From positions 1 through 45,886 of the forward strand of contig JBFXEJ010000041.1 of NCBI GenBank assembly GCA_050180235.1: a stretch of 45,886 nucleotides of DNA, in the 5' to 3' direction. This document shows, piece after piece, positions 16,154-23,755 of the stretch. The translations under genes and the position numbers were made by a program. The stretch's first letter is position 1; the number at the start of each line of letters is the position of its first letter. This DNA is from JAABRU01 sp050180235 (GTDB taxonomy: Bacteria; Desulfobacterota; Desulfobacteria; Desulfobacterales; Desulfococcaceae). The notes beneath the pieces were generated by a model. It was given only the letters and a program-made list of their open reading frames with translations. It ran no database searches and was not told where the DNA came from.

Positions 16154-16172
16154 AACCGGCAGAATGCCGGTT
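16154..16172. repeat. Short palindromic REP-like hairpin
   Basis: AACCGGCAGAATGCCGGTT is a 19-base perfect-arm hairpin between mini-phasin 2 and the second synthase. Nearly the same sequence is found at 18933-18951 after the operon, and a relative lies near 28933-28950. It is too short of T-residues to be a standard terminator. Confidence 0.6.
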
Positions 16173-16251
16173 CTCTGAGGGATAGGGAGATGTTCCGGTT
16201 TCAGTTTCCCGTCAGAAGGTCCGTCACCCCTTTTTTTTGCGGAGGTCAGTG

Positions 16252-17961
16252 ATGACGACATTGGATTACGGCGGAAGGGAAAGCACAGCCGGGCGGCTTT
16301 TTGAGAAAATGATGTCACCGCTGCAGGTAGCTGCCAACCATCTCACCGCTGTTCAGAACTATTATGCCGGTTACAGCAAATACCTGAATGAATTCTTCAT
16401 TCCATATATGGTATCCACAAATTATTTCCGGGATGTGGAACAGTGCAGACTGTTTACGAGCACTCCCTGGGAAAATCTGCAGTCCTATCTTGAACTGATG
16501 GCATTCAATATGGATCTGTCGGGCCGCTACTATATGGCCAGCATGCGGGTGATCAATGAATATGCCACCAGGGAAATGCCCAGGGCTATGGGAGCGCTGT
16601 ATAACACCCTTTTTGATGTGGAAGGGGAAAATATTGAAAATTTTACAGCCCGTCAGGCAAAGATTGCAGAACTGGCTGCATGCCATTATCCCCGTGTTAT
16701 AAAGGATGCGGAAGAAGAATACGGCTTTCATTTTGAGCGGGGCACAAATATCCGTTTTGCGGAAACTGAGCGTTTCATATTATACCAGATTCTTCCCACA
16801 GACAAATCCGTAAAGGTGCGGGAGGACGGCAAACCGGTGCTGATCATTCCTCCCTATGTGCTGGGTGCGAATATTCTTGGTTTTCTTCCAGTCGAAAACC
16901 GCAGCTATACCCACTGTTTCGCGAACATGGGGATTCCCACCTATATCCGGATCATGAAAAACATCAGCGGGACTCCTGCTGTTCAGGTTATGACCGGAGA
17001 GGAGGATGTGCTGGACACCCGTTTCTTCTGCGACAGAATCATGGCACGGCATGGCAAGCCGGTTACAATCAACGGATACTGCCAGGGCGGATTCATGGCT
17101 GTCTGTGATATTCTTTCCGGAGAACTTGACGGAGTGGTGGATGCCCTGATTACCTGTGTCGCACCCATGGACGGAACCCGCAGCAAAGGGCTGAAATATT
17201 TTCTGGAAAGCCTTCCGTCCCGGTTCCGGGATCTTGCATACGGAACCAAAACCCTGCCCAATGGCAACAAAGTGGGGGACGGGGATCTGATGGGATGGGT
17301 CTACAAACTCAAAAGCATTGAAATGGAAGCCCCCATGGTTGCATTTTTCCGGGACATGACCATGCTGACTCCCCGGAACGGCAAACCGGTCACCATCAGC
17401 AAAACCGCAGCCGCGCTTAACTACTGGCTGAAAAACGAGCGCAATGATCTGCCCCTCTCGATTACGGAAATGAGTTTTGCATCCTATACTGTTCCGATTA
17501 GCAAAGACGGAACACTTCCGGTAAAACTTTTCGGCAGGGAACTCAATTTCAGACGGATTGCTGAAAAAGGCATAAAATGGCTGATCTGTTACGGCGAAGG
17601 GGATGATCTGGTGGAAAAGGACACTGCTCTGGCTCCTTTGGATTATGTTGAAGCTGAGACAACAGCCTTTCCCAAAGGCCATGTGGCCATTGCCACTTCA
17701 TGGTCGGATCCGCGTTCCGCATGCGCCCTGCATACGCGTTTTGGTGAAAAAAACCAAAGGGGTCCGGTGCGTTTCCAACTGGATCTGGAACTGGAGATGC
17801 TGGCCAAAAGCGGAACCGGTGCTGTGATGACGGAAAATCAGGAAGCAAAAGCCGTACAGAGCGGGACTGCAGAGGAAATTCCAAAGCAGACTCCTGTGAA
17901 ATCCGTGAAAAAAGCGAAAAAATCTTCGAAAGCCGAAGAGACCGGATATGACAACGCATAA
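16252..17961 (+). CDS. Second PHA synthase-like protein (class I/II-like alpha/beta hydrolase)
   Basis: A 569-residue soluble protein with a long N-terminal helical domain (1-190) and an alpha/beta-hydrolase core. The box GYCQGG gives nucleophile C277; D451/D452 (GEGDDLVE) and H477 (FPKGHVAIATSW) complete a likely triad. The Cys nucleophile and box fit PHA synthases, and its length fits class I/II rather than the class III PhaC nearby, but overall similarity is low. Relatives are sometimes labelled otherwise in databases, so biochemical identity is inferred. The C-terminus ends in a lysine-rich tail (KSVKKAKKSSKAEE), echoing the tail on PhaC. The ATG at 16252 has GGAGG seven bases upstream. 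It lies in the phasin operon and is followed after 27 bases by a candidate subunit gene. Confidence 0.78.
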   Translation: MTTLDYGGRESTAGRLFEKMMSPLQVAANHLTAVQNYYAGYSKYLNEFFIPYMVSTNYFRDVEQCRLFTSTPWENLQSYLELMAFNMDLSGRYYMASMRVINEYATREMPRAMGALYNTLFDVEGENIENFTARQAKIAELAACHYPRVIKDAEEEYGFHFERGTNIRFAETERFILYQILPTDKSVKVREDGKPVLIIPPYVLGANILGFLPVENRSYTHCFANMGIPTYIRIMKNISGTPAVQVMTGEEDVLDTRFFCDRIMARHGKPVTINGYCQGGFMAVCDILSGELDGVVDALITCVAPMDGTRSKGLKYFLESLPSRFRDLAYGTKTLPNGNKVGDGDLMGWVYKLKSIEMEAPMVAFFRDMTMLTPRNGKPVTISKTAAALNYWLKNERNDLPLSITEMSFASYTVPISKDGTLPVKLFGRELNFRRIAEKGIKWLICYGEGDDLVEKDTALAPLDYVEAETTAFPKGHVAIATSWSDPRSACALHTRFGEKNQRGPVRFQLDLELEMLAKSGTGAVMTENQEAKAVQSGTAEEIPKQTPVKSVKKAKKSSKAEETGYDNA

Positions 17962-17988
17962 CAGGGATTCTGAAAAGAGAGCATAGCA

Positions 17989-18591
17989 ATGGATGAAAAA
18001 TTCTTGGAATTCTGGGGCAATTTTTTACTGAGTGCGGCCCGGGGCAAAAAACAGACGGAGCATATGTTCCGCTGGATGCGGACCGGCTTTCCCAACCTGG
18101 ATGAATCTTCACCGGATCAGCACAGCCCTGATTTCCAGGAATTTATCAGAATGTTCCGGAAATTTTACGGTCTGGATGGTCTTTCCCAGTACAGTGATCA
18201 GTATAAGAAGACCTCGGAAACAGCCATGTATGATTTTCAGAAATCTTTTAGGGAGTATCTGTCTCTGATGGGAATTGTATCCCAGGAGGAGCATCTTGCC
18301 CTGGTGGAAAAATATGAGAATCTGAAGACAAAATGCGGGCAGCAGGAAGAGACCATAAAGCATCTGAAGATGCTGCTCAGCGCCAAAGGCACTTCCCATG
18401 CCGAGATGAGCAGCCATTTTGAAAAAATGGTCAAAACCCAGGGTGAATTATTCCGGAAAATGATGACTGACTTCAGTCAGTATTTTGATAAATCGGAAAA
18501 AAATTCCGAAACACCAGAAGAATCTGAAAAAGGAGATAAAAATGATGATCGGACAGACAGAGCAGACCCGGATGTTTCAGCAGATAAGTGA
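17989..18591 (+). CDS. Helical PHA-locus protein, candidate synthase accessory subunit
   Basis: A 200-residue soluble, strongly helical protein with no recognised domain. The N-terminal part has FLEFWGNFLLSAARGKKQ and MFRKFYGLDGLSQYS; the middle has FQKSFREYLSLMGIVSQEEH followed by a heptad-rich coiled coil (LVEKYENLKTKCGQQEETIKHL in two parts: LVEKYENLKTKC, QQEETIKHLKMLL). This layout of a helical body plus C-terminal coiled coil resembles PhaE and class IV PhaR subunits, which activate their synthase. Position directly after the second synthase supports the same role, but no direct family match was recognised. The acidic last 35 residues overlap the following phasin gene by 50 bases. Confidence 0.6.
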   Translation: MDEKFLEFWGNFLLSAARGKKQTEHMFRWMRTGFPNLDESSPDQHSPDFQEFIRMFRKFYGLDGLSQYSDQYKKTSETAMYDFQKSFREYLSLMGIVSQEEHLALVEKYENLKTKCGQQEETIKHLKMLLSAKGTSHAEMSSHFEKMVKTQGELFRKMMTDFSQYFDKSEKNSETPEESEKGDKNDDRTDRADPDVSADK

Positions 18592-18814
18592 TTTTCAGAA
18601 AACGGCTGTGGATGCTTCTTTCAAAACTATGGAAATGTTCCAAAACCGTGTGGACAGAATGATGAATCTTTTCATTGAGCATTCCCGGTGGGCTTCCGAA
18701 AAATGGGGAACCGCCATGACGGACTGTACCCGGGTGTACAAAGAAGGTTATGAAAATATGATGAAAACTGCCAATGAAAAAGTTTGCATAATGGGATTTC
18801 CCTTTAAAAATTAA
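18542..18814 (+). CDS. Mini-phasin 3
   Basis: A 90-residue protein. FQQISDFQKTAVDASFKTM aligns with the core of mini-phasins 1 and 2, and RVYKEGYENMMKTANEK aligns with the second helix; the WxPEEGKK block has changed to WASEKWGT. The last residues (VCIMGFPFKN) do not match the charged ends of the other two, which may reflect a small frameshift near the 3' end. The ATG at 18542 has a strong AAGGAGAT site and starts inside the preceding gene, so the two are translationally linked. A strong terminator follows. Confidence 0.75.
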   Translation: MMIGQTEQTRMFQQISDFQKTAVDASFKTMEMFQNRVDRMMNLFIEHSRWASEKWGTAMTDCTRVYKEGYENMMKTANEKVCIMGFPFKN

Positions 18815-18833
18815 TCTCTCATTGCCGTAACGC

Positions 18834-18874
18834 AAAAAAAATGGCAGTCCTCTGCAGGACTGCCATTTTTTTTA
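18834..18874 (+). terminator. Rho-independent terminator of the phasin/second synthase operon
   Basis: ATGGCAGTCCT pairs with AGGACTGCCAT around a short loop (18841-18866), preceded by an A-run and followed by eight T residues. It marks the end of the plus-strand PHA operon. Confidence 0.9.
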
Positions 18875-18932
18875 TTTCCGCCGCCGGATTGCAAAAACTG
18901 TATTGTCAAAAATATTTCTCTGCATACTGTGG

Positions 18933-18951
18933 AACCGGCAGGATGCCGGTT
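18933..18951. repeat. Short palindromic REP-like hairpin
   Basis: AACCGGCAGGATGCCGGTT differs by one loop base from the hairpin at 16154-16172. It lies in the gap after the PHA operon. Confidence 0.6.
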
Positions 18952-18975
18952 CTGCTTTGTAAAGAAATTTATCTG

Positions 18976-19145
18976 ATACCGGTTCGCCATTGAAAGTATA
19001 CTTATGATTCGGTTTCCCACAGAGAACACAGAGAGAAAAAACCACAGAGAACACAGAGGGAAAATTCTTTTTTTCTGTGTTCTCTTTGCAGTCCTCTGTG
19101 ATCTCTGCGAAAAATAAATTTATAAATTCAATGGAGAATTGGTAT
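18976..19145. repeat. Family C inverted-end repeat, copy C1
   Basis: A 170-bp element with ends ATACCGGTTCGCCATTGAA and TTCAATGGAGAATTGGTAT. The inside contains CACAGAGAACACAGAG-type repeats in both orientations, able to form a long stem. Its first half matches the truncated copy at 45836-45886. Together with the hairpin at 18933 it accounts for most of the gap from the PHA operon to the PxxKW gene. Confidence 0.72.
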
Positions 19146-19199
19146 GACAGATCATTCAGTGCAAAGGATTTGCCCGCATGTTCAAACGCGGGCAGCAGA

Positions 19200-19233
19200 T
19201 AAAAAAAACCCGCTCTGAACAGAGCGGGGAAAA
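19200..19233 (-). terminator. Candidate terminator after the PxxKW gene
   Basis: AAACCCGCTCTG pairs with CAGAGCGGG (19207-19228) downstream of the minus-strand stop at 19247. On the minus strand the hairpin is followed by a T-run (plus-strand A-run at 19200-19207). Confidence 0.75.
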
Positions 19234-19246
19234 TGCTGAAATGACT

Positions 19247-19531
19247 TTATTTTTTGCGGCTGGCGCGTTTAGATGCCTTGAGGGGGTTGACTTTGGCCTG
19301 TGAGGTCACAGTTTCGATCTTTACATGGGTGGCCATGTTGCAGATGCCGATTTTCCATTTCACAGCCGGATCCGGGGCTACACTGCAATATTTTCCGGAT
19401 TCATATTCAATAATACGGTTGCAGCCTTTGCAGGCTTCCACAATCTCCCGGCAGCTTCCGCCAGTATAGGAACATCCTGCGGCCTTCATCATCGGGCATT
19501 CAACGCCGTTTCTTACGGTGGTGCAAATCAT
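19247..19531 (-). CDS. PxxKW family cysteine-rich protein
   Basis: A 94-residue protein with eight or so cysteines: C3, C12, C20, a CREI and CKGC cluster, then YCSVAPDPAVKWKIGICNM, which carries the P-x-x-K-W motif that names the family. These small proteins are common in sulfate reducers and may bind a metal or iron-sulfur centre; no function is established. The C-terminus is lysine/arginine rich (KASKRASRKK). An ideal AAGGAGAT site precedes the ATG and a consensus promoter lies upstream, suggesting strong expression. Confidence 0.82.
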   Translation of the reverse strand: MICTTVRNGVECPMMKAAGCSYTGGSCREIVEACKGCNRIIEYESGKYCSVAPDPAVKWKIGICNMATHVKIETVTSQAKVNPLKASKRASRKK

Positions 19532-19613
19532 TTGAAATCTCCTTTATTCAGACTGAAAAAACCGGATTCCGGTTTTTCAAAAATTTTGCATAAACAGTAT
19601 TGTAAACCTTATA

Positions 19614-19642
19614 TTTATAACGATAAGGAGTTTCTTTGTCAA
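19614..19642 (-). promoter_or_regulatory. Sigma70 promoter for the PxxKW gene
   Basis: On the minus strand TTGACA (19642-19637) and TATAAA (19619-19614) are 17 bases apart, almost a perfect consensus. Start near 19606, about 75 bases before the ATG. Confidence 0.75.
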
Positions 19643-19675
19643 GAAAAAAAGTTTTTTTCAGGAAAACACGGCTTT

Positions 19676-20089
19676 TTACACATCCAGAATGACCCCGGCC
19701 TCCCATCCCGCCTCCCCTGCGTCCACACTCAGCCGGTGATAGGTTACGGCCTTGATTTCATCCCGGATCACATGCTTTTCAGGATCATAAAAATCCCCTT
19801 TTACCTGTGCAGTCAGTTTATATTCCGAAATAGCAGAGACTTTTGCCTCCAAAACAAGAAATTCCCTGCCTGTCCACAGGCCCAGAAGTTCCCGCAGCCA
19901 GTTGAACATGAGATCAGGCCAGTCCTCACCTTCCGCATGGATCTCAAGCATTTCCCTGCCTGCTATGCGATCCCTTTCCGAGATCAGATCGGAAAGGGCA
20001 AAGGCCGCATTGGAAAACAGTTCTGCCGGATTGTCTCCGAAAATCCTCAGACCGAAATCCGCAGTATGGTCGGTGAGGACATATTTCAC
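19676..20089 (-). CDS. Archease
   Basis: A 137-residue protein matching archease: N-terminal DHTADFGLRIFGDN, a middle LFSNAAFALSDLI and NWLRELLGLWTGR, and a C-terminal VTYHRLSVDAGEAGWEAGVILDV (ends in the family's conserved terminal strand). Archease activates the RNA ligase RtcB by helping guanylylation and metal loading. RtcB is not in this window. The start overlaps the stop of the FG-GAP protein gene by 4 bases, an odd partnership for an RNA-repair factor. Length is typical. Confidence 0.9.
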   Translation of the reverse strand: MKYVLTDHTADFGLRIFGDNPAELFSNAAFALSDLISERDRIAGREMLEIHAEGEDWPDLMFNWLRELLGLWTGREFLVLEAKVSAISEYKLTAQVKGDFYDPEKHVIRDEIKAVTYHRLSVDAGEAGWEAGVILDV

Positions 20090-21723
20090 GGTTTTATATC
20101 CTGCGCTGCAATATAACTTCTGGCATCCCCCAGCACAGAGGAAGTTTTGGAAACAACGGAAAAAACCAGTTCCTTTTTCCCGTCACCGTCTGTATCCCCC
20201 ACAGCGTAATCACTGAGATAACCGGAAATCTGCCTTGTCATCCATTTGGGATAAAGGCCGAAACTGTCCCAGGCCAGACACTCAATCTGACCGCCGTTGA
20301 ACATGCGGAGCCGGGCAAAGAGTCGGCGGGCCGCGTCTTTGCCCCGGTTGACAAGCACTTCATTTTTCCCGTCACTGTCAATATCCGTAATCAGAATCCG
20401 CTGGGGCAGGTAAAAACGATCCTGTTCCTGATGATTGCCGATAGAGGCAGAGGCTTCCATGGGATATTCCAGAAACAGAGCACTTCCGCCATAGGGTTCA
20501 GGGCTTTTCCAGTCGTCTTTCCCTTCCGGATCCGCAACCCGGAGATAGGTGTCATCCCCAAAACTCACGGTCACGTCATGTCCTGTATTCAGCACATCTC
20601 CGTAGTTGAAACCAAACACATTGACTTTGCCCGGCAGCTTCTGTGTGCCTGCACTTACATACTGACTGCCGTCCCATCTCAGTTCATCCACTCCGGACAG
20701 GAATATTTTGTTCATCCCCCGCTGCTGCCCCATTAGCACAGGGCCGCGTTTGGGAACATCAATAACCCGGAAATACCATCGTGCCTCACTCACGATTTTG
20801 TTAAAACGGGTTCCGTCCCATTCCAGAACAAAGGATCGCAGGGTTTTGCTGTCCCGGTTTATATTGCTGACAAAAATCTCGGATTTTCCGTTTCCGTTAA
20901 TATCAGCCGCGTCCGCACTGAGCAGACTGTCGCGGGAATCCCCTTCGATCTCGGCTATTTTGATGAAACCGTCTTTGGTCCGTCTGTGCACATACACATT
21001 TTTTTCATCAATAAAGACCATCTCCGTACTGCCATCTCCGTCTGTGTCGCCCAAAGCCAGCCCTGTGATCGCTGTTTTGAAGTTTCTGCTTTTCCAAACC
21101 CCGCCCAGTTGCACGGCTGCCTCTCCCACACCCGCGGCAGGTCTGCCGCCCTCTTCGTTCTCAATCTTTCCTGTCCACAGGGAATCCGGATGTCTGCGGC
21201 TTTCATCCACTGTATCAGTGTCTTTTTCTGTCACGGTTTTTTCAGGTTTCGGCTCTCCGAACAGATCCTCATTTACCTGATTTGCAAAGCGGTCAATATG
21301 GGAAATCACATCCCCGCTGTCCCCGCTTTCGTTAAAGTTCAGCTTTGTCCTGCCCAGGGACACATCCAGCAGCCGGGCATCTGTGCTGATTTTTTCCCCC
21401 ATTGCAGTAAGACTTCCGAACACCACATAATCCGCACCGTACTGTTTTCCCAGGGAAACCGCTGTTTTTTCGTCTGTTCCGGAAATGTCCTCCGCAGCCC
21501 TGAGAGAAGTTTCCCTGCCAAGAGGGATCATTTTTCCTTCCCTTGTGAGTCTGGTGCTCAGCATGTCCTGAATTCCGTTTTTCAGAAAAGAAAGATCCTT
21601 TTCAGAATGGATCTGAAAAGGAAGAATCAGCACTTTGAAAGGTTCCTTTGCAAAAGCGGGGTTGCAGAAAACTGCCATAATCAGCAGTATGGTGCAAATG
21701 ATATGAATCTGTGTTTTTTTCAA
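20086..21723 (-). CDS. Exported FG-GAP/VCBS repeat protein with TolB/CsgG-like N-terminus
   Basis: A 545-residue protein with a signal peptide (ending NPAFA, residue ~25). Residues 28-165 form a domain with VLILPFQIHSEKDL, LSTRLTREGKMIPLGRE and YGADYVVFGSLTAMG, as in periplasmic nucleotide-free TolB-N/CsgG-like domains. The rest has FG-GAP/VCBS-type repeats with calcium-loop D-x-D-G-D-G motifs: GDTDGDGSTEMVF, ADINGNGKSEIFV, TDIDSDGKNEVLV, GDTDGDGKKELVF. These form beta-propeller blades. Predicted location is the periplasm or outer-membrane face. No lipobox is seen. It is coupled to archease by a 4-base ATGA overlap. Function is unknown. Confidence 0.8.
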   Translation of the reverse strand: MKKTQIHIICTILLIMAVFCNPAFAKEPFKVLILPFQIHSEKDLSFLKNGIQDMLSTRLTREGKMIPLGRETSLRAAEDISGTDEKTAVSLGKQYGADYVVFGSLTAMGEKISTDARLLDVSLGRTKLNFNESGDSGDVISHIDRFANQVNEDLFGEPKPEKTVTEKDTDTVDESRRHPDSLWTGKIENEEGGRPAAGVGEAAVQLGGVWKSRNFKTAITGLALGDTDGDGSTEMVFIDEKNVYVHRRTKDGFIKIAEIEGDSRDSLLSADAADINGNGKSEIFVSNINRDSKTLRSFVLEWDGTRFNKIVSEARWYFRVIDVPKRGPVLMGQQRGMNKIFLSGVDELRWDGSQYVSAGTQKLPGKVNVFGFNYGDVLNTGHDVTVSFGDDTYLRVADPEGKDDWKSPEPYGGSALFLEYPMEASASIGNHQEQDRFYLPQRILITDIDSDGKNEVLVNRGKDAARRLFARLRMFNGGQIECLAWDSFGLYPKWMTRQISGYLSDYAVGDTDGDGKKELVFSVVSKTSSVLGDARSYIAAQDIKP

Positions 21724-22408
21724 TTGTGTTTTTCTCCTGTCAGGGTTATTATTTTATGAAAGTCTTATCACCCGGCCGGTCTGCAAAACAGAACCCATGT
21801 GCCGGAAGACTTTCGTGCTTTGCCGAGGCCATCCGTTCATGGCCGTTCAAAATGCAAATCAGGGTGAACAGGATAACATAAAATCAGTAAGTTATAAAGC
21901 AGATTCAGCAGGTTTGGTTTTATAACATTCTGTTTTTACAGATATCCGGGTTTCAGACCGTTAATTTGGCATTTATGATGAATATGACTTTCCGGACAGT
22001 GAAACGGCAGCACCGGATTCCCTATAATAATGAAATGAACAAAATGTGTCAATTGCAAACCGATCTCTTTTCAGTCTGAAAGGTCATCCCCAAAAATGGC
22101 GAAACAGCATTTATCATTTGAACTGTATTTAAAATATGATATACAAAAAAAATAAACGGATCATAAGCAGGCAAACGAAATTTTTCCTGTATTCAGAAAA
22201 TCCGGTTTTTCCGGAAAACCGGATTTTTCTGAAAACTTTATACCCGAAAATTTATTCTGACTTACTTAGCAAATTTTCATCCCTTTTGCCTATGCTGAGG
22301 TTCCCGGCTCAGTAATGTTCAGTTAATAATTCACCTTACGGCGCCACAGTCATCTCAGTTATTAATTGGAATATATCCAAATGCTTTTCCCCTTCGGGTT
22401 AAGGAAAG
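21724..22408. other. Long gene-free stretch upstream of the M23 gene
   Basis: AT-rich, with no supported gene. It must contain the promoter for the FG-GAP/archease pair at its left end. The segment 22256-22400 has mixed sequence including CTGAGGTTCCCGGCTCAG, a small possible hairpin, but nothing I can name. The 22192-22233 inverted repeat is listed separately. Confidence 0.4.
22192..22233. repeat. Strong A/T-flanked inverted repeat
   Basis: TTCAGAAAA-TCCGGTTTT and AAAACCGGATTTTTCTGAA form long complementary arms around TCCGG. It could act as a bidirectional terminator, but no gene end is close on either strand. Confidence 0.6.
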
Positions 22409-22560
22409 GATAGCGGGTCAAATCAGTTGATTCTGAAATTCCCTCCCCGGCGGGAGGTGTCATGGGATGGGGAAATACCCTGAAGTTATACATTTTTTTC
22501 ACACTCCCCCAAGGGAGGGGAGAGTTTTTTCCGGATCATCAGCCGGTTTGACCCACTGCC
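22409..22560. repeat. Family A MITE-like element, copy A3, with target duplication
   Basis: A 152-bp element with ends GATAGCGGGTCAAAT and TTTGACCCACTGCC. It is flanked by perfect 8-bp direct repeats AAGGAAAG at 22401-22408 and 22561-22568. The inside matches copy A1 at 1641. The intact duplication indicates movement by a transposase that makes 8-bp staggered cuts. Confidence 0.88.
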
Positions 22561-22589
22561 AAGGAAAGATATTTGCCGTTTAACTGTAT

Positions 22590-22695
22590 TAAGGTGATTT
22601 CTGAAAATAAATATTCCGGTTCAGTTCACAGACACAGGGCAAAAGCCGGAAGCTTTTGCTGCTTTTCCGGGATATTTTTTTCTGTAAATCACCTA
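22590..22695. repeat. Family B short element, copy B1
   Basis: A 106-bp element with ends TAAGGTGATTTCTG and TGTAAATCACCTA. The centre carries AAAAGCCGGAAGCTTTTG, itself a palindrome. Other copies lie at 28796, 29195 and 42978. It ends about 20 bases before the M23 gene and so may hold part of its promoter region. Confidence 0.8.
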
Positions 22696-22714
22696 AGAAT
22701 ATAATGATAAAATC

Positions 22715-23674
22715 ATGAATCTGAAAATCTTCATATGGATGGGAATATTTCTGTTCTCAGCGGCAGTCAGTCCCGCACCTGCAGAAAAAATGTATAAATA
22801 CATGGGGCAGGATGGCGTATGGCATTATACCAACATCCCCCCGGATACTCAGCAGGAGGTGGAGACCCGGCAGGTCAGCGTGGACAAACCTGAATACCGG
22901 CTGAAAATCCTGAAACGGGGAGGCAAAAACAGCCCTGTGTTTTATGCGGTGAACGGATATTACGGCCCTGTGGAGATTGAATTCAGCCTGAGCGAAGGGG
23001 ATAATATTGTTTCCGATCCGCCTCTGCCTGCCCGTTTTCTCATCCCGGCATTCGGGGAAAAAGAGACGGTACATCTTCGGCCTTCCCGTTTGGACAGAAA
23101 ATGGTACTACCGCTATCAGTACCGCTTTGTGTTCGGTGATCCCAAAGCGGTTCACCGGACATCCGCCCTTTATCTTCCGCCTTTTGAACAGGGGAAAACT
23201 TTTATAATTTCCCAGGCATTTTTCGGAAGATACAGCCATAATATTCCGGGCAGTGAATATGCTGTGGATATTCCCATGCCCGAAGGAACCAGAATTCTCG
23301 CGGCCCGTTCAGGGATTGTCATGGATATTACCAATGATTTTTTCACAGGCGGAACTGATCTCAGTTACGGCGAGCGGGCCAATATGATCCGCATCCTGCA
23401 TGATGACGGCACAATGGCGGTTTATGCGCACCTTAAACTGGAATCTGCGCGCTTTCCCCTGGGAACCGCTGTATCACGCGGTGAATTTATTGCAGAATCC
23501 GGAAACACGGGTTTTTCCACCGGGCCGCATCTTCATTTTGTCATACAGCGAAACCGGGGGATGGATCTGACTTCCGTGCCTTTTGAATTTGAGGCAGAGA
23601 AAGGATCGCGTGTAACTCCGGTTGAGGGTATGCTGCTGAAATCATCCTGGGGAACAGTGGAAAGAAAAAAATGA
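22715..23674 (+). CDS. M23 metallopeptidase with DUF4124-like N-terminus
   Basis: A 319-residue exported protein. Signal peptide to about residue 23, then a DUF4124-type segment (MYKYMGQDGVWHYTNIPP), an Ig-like stretch (65-150) and an M23 (lysostaphin-type) domain at about 165-285. Likely metal ligands are H175 (SHNIPGSEYAVD), D185 and H274; H239 (VYAHLK) and H272 (PHLHF) are the expected catalytic histidines. Such enzymes cut peptidoglycan cross-links in the periplasm. A related protein lies 81 bases downstream on the same strand and has lost most of these residues. The ATG at 22715 has only a weak ribosome site. Confidence 0.87.
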   Translation: MNLKIFIWMGIFLFSAAVSPAPAEKMYKYMGQDGVWHYTNIPPDTQQEVETRQVSVDKPEYRLKILKRGGKNSPVFYAVNGYYGPVEIEFSLSEGDNIVSDPPLPARFLIPAFGEKETVHLRPSRLDRKWYYRYQYRFVFGDPKAVHRTSALYLPPFEQGKTFIISQAFFGRYSHNIPGSEYAVDIPMPEGTRILAARSGIVMDITNDFFTGGTDLSYGERANMIRILHDDGTMAVYAHLKLESARFPLGTAVSRGEFIAESGNTGFSTGPHLHFVIQRNRGMDLTSVPFEFEAEKGSRVTPVEGMLLKSSWGTVERKK

Positions 23675-23755
23675 AACATGTGCCGGATTCTGACACAGAT
23701 CAAAATCCTCCGGCCCAAAAAACAATAAAATTTTTACACACAATCATGGTGACAG

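Noticed and set aside
18485..18541. Upstream in-frame start for mini-phasin 3
   Set aside because: It needs a TTG codon with no ribosome site, while the ATG at 18542 has AAGGAGAT and matches the start of the paralogues.
19020..19120. Short repeats CACAGAGAACACAGAG as a CRISPR or iteron array
   Set aside because: The units occur in both orientations within a family C element and have no regular spacing.
22256..22400. Possible small RNA gene
   Set aside because: Only one short hairpin is visible, with no promoter-terminator pair to support a transcript.
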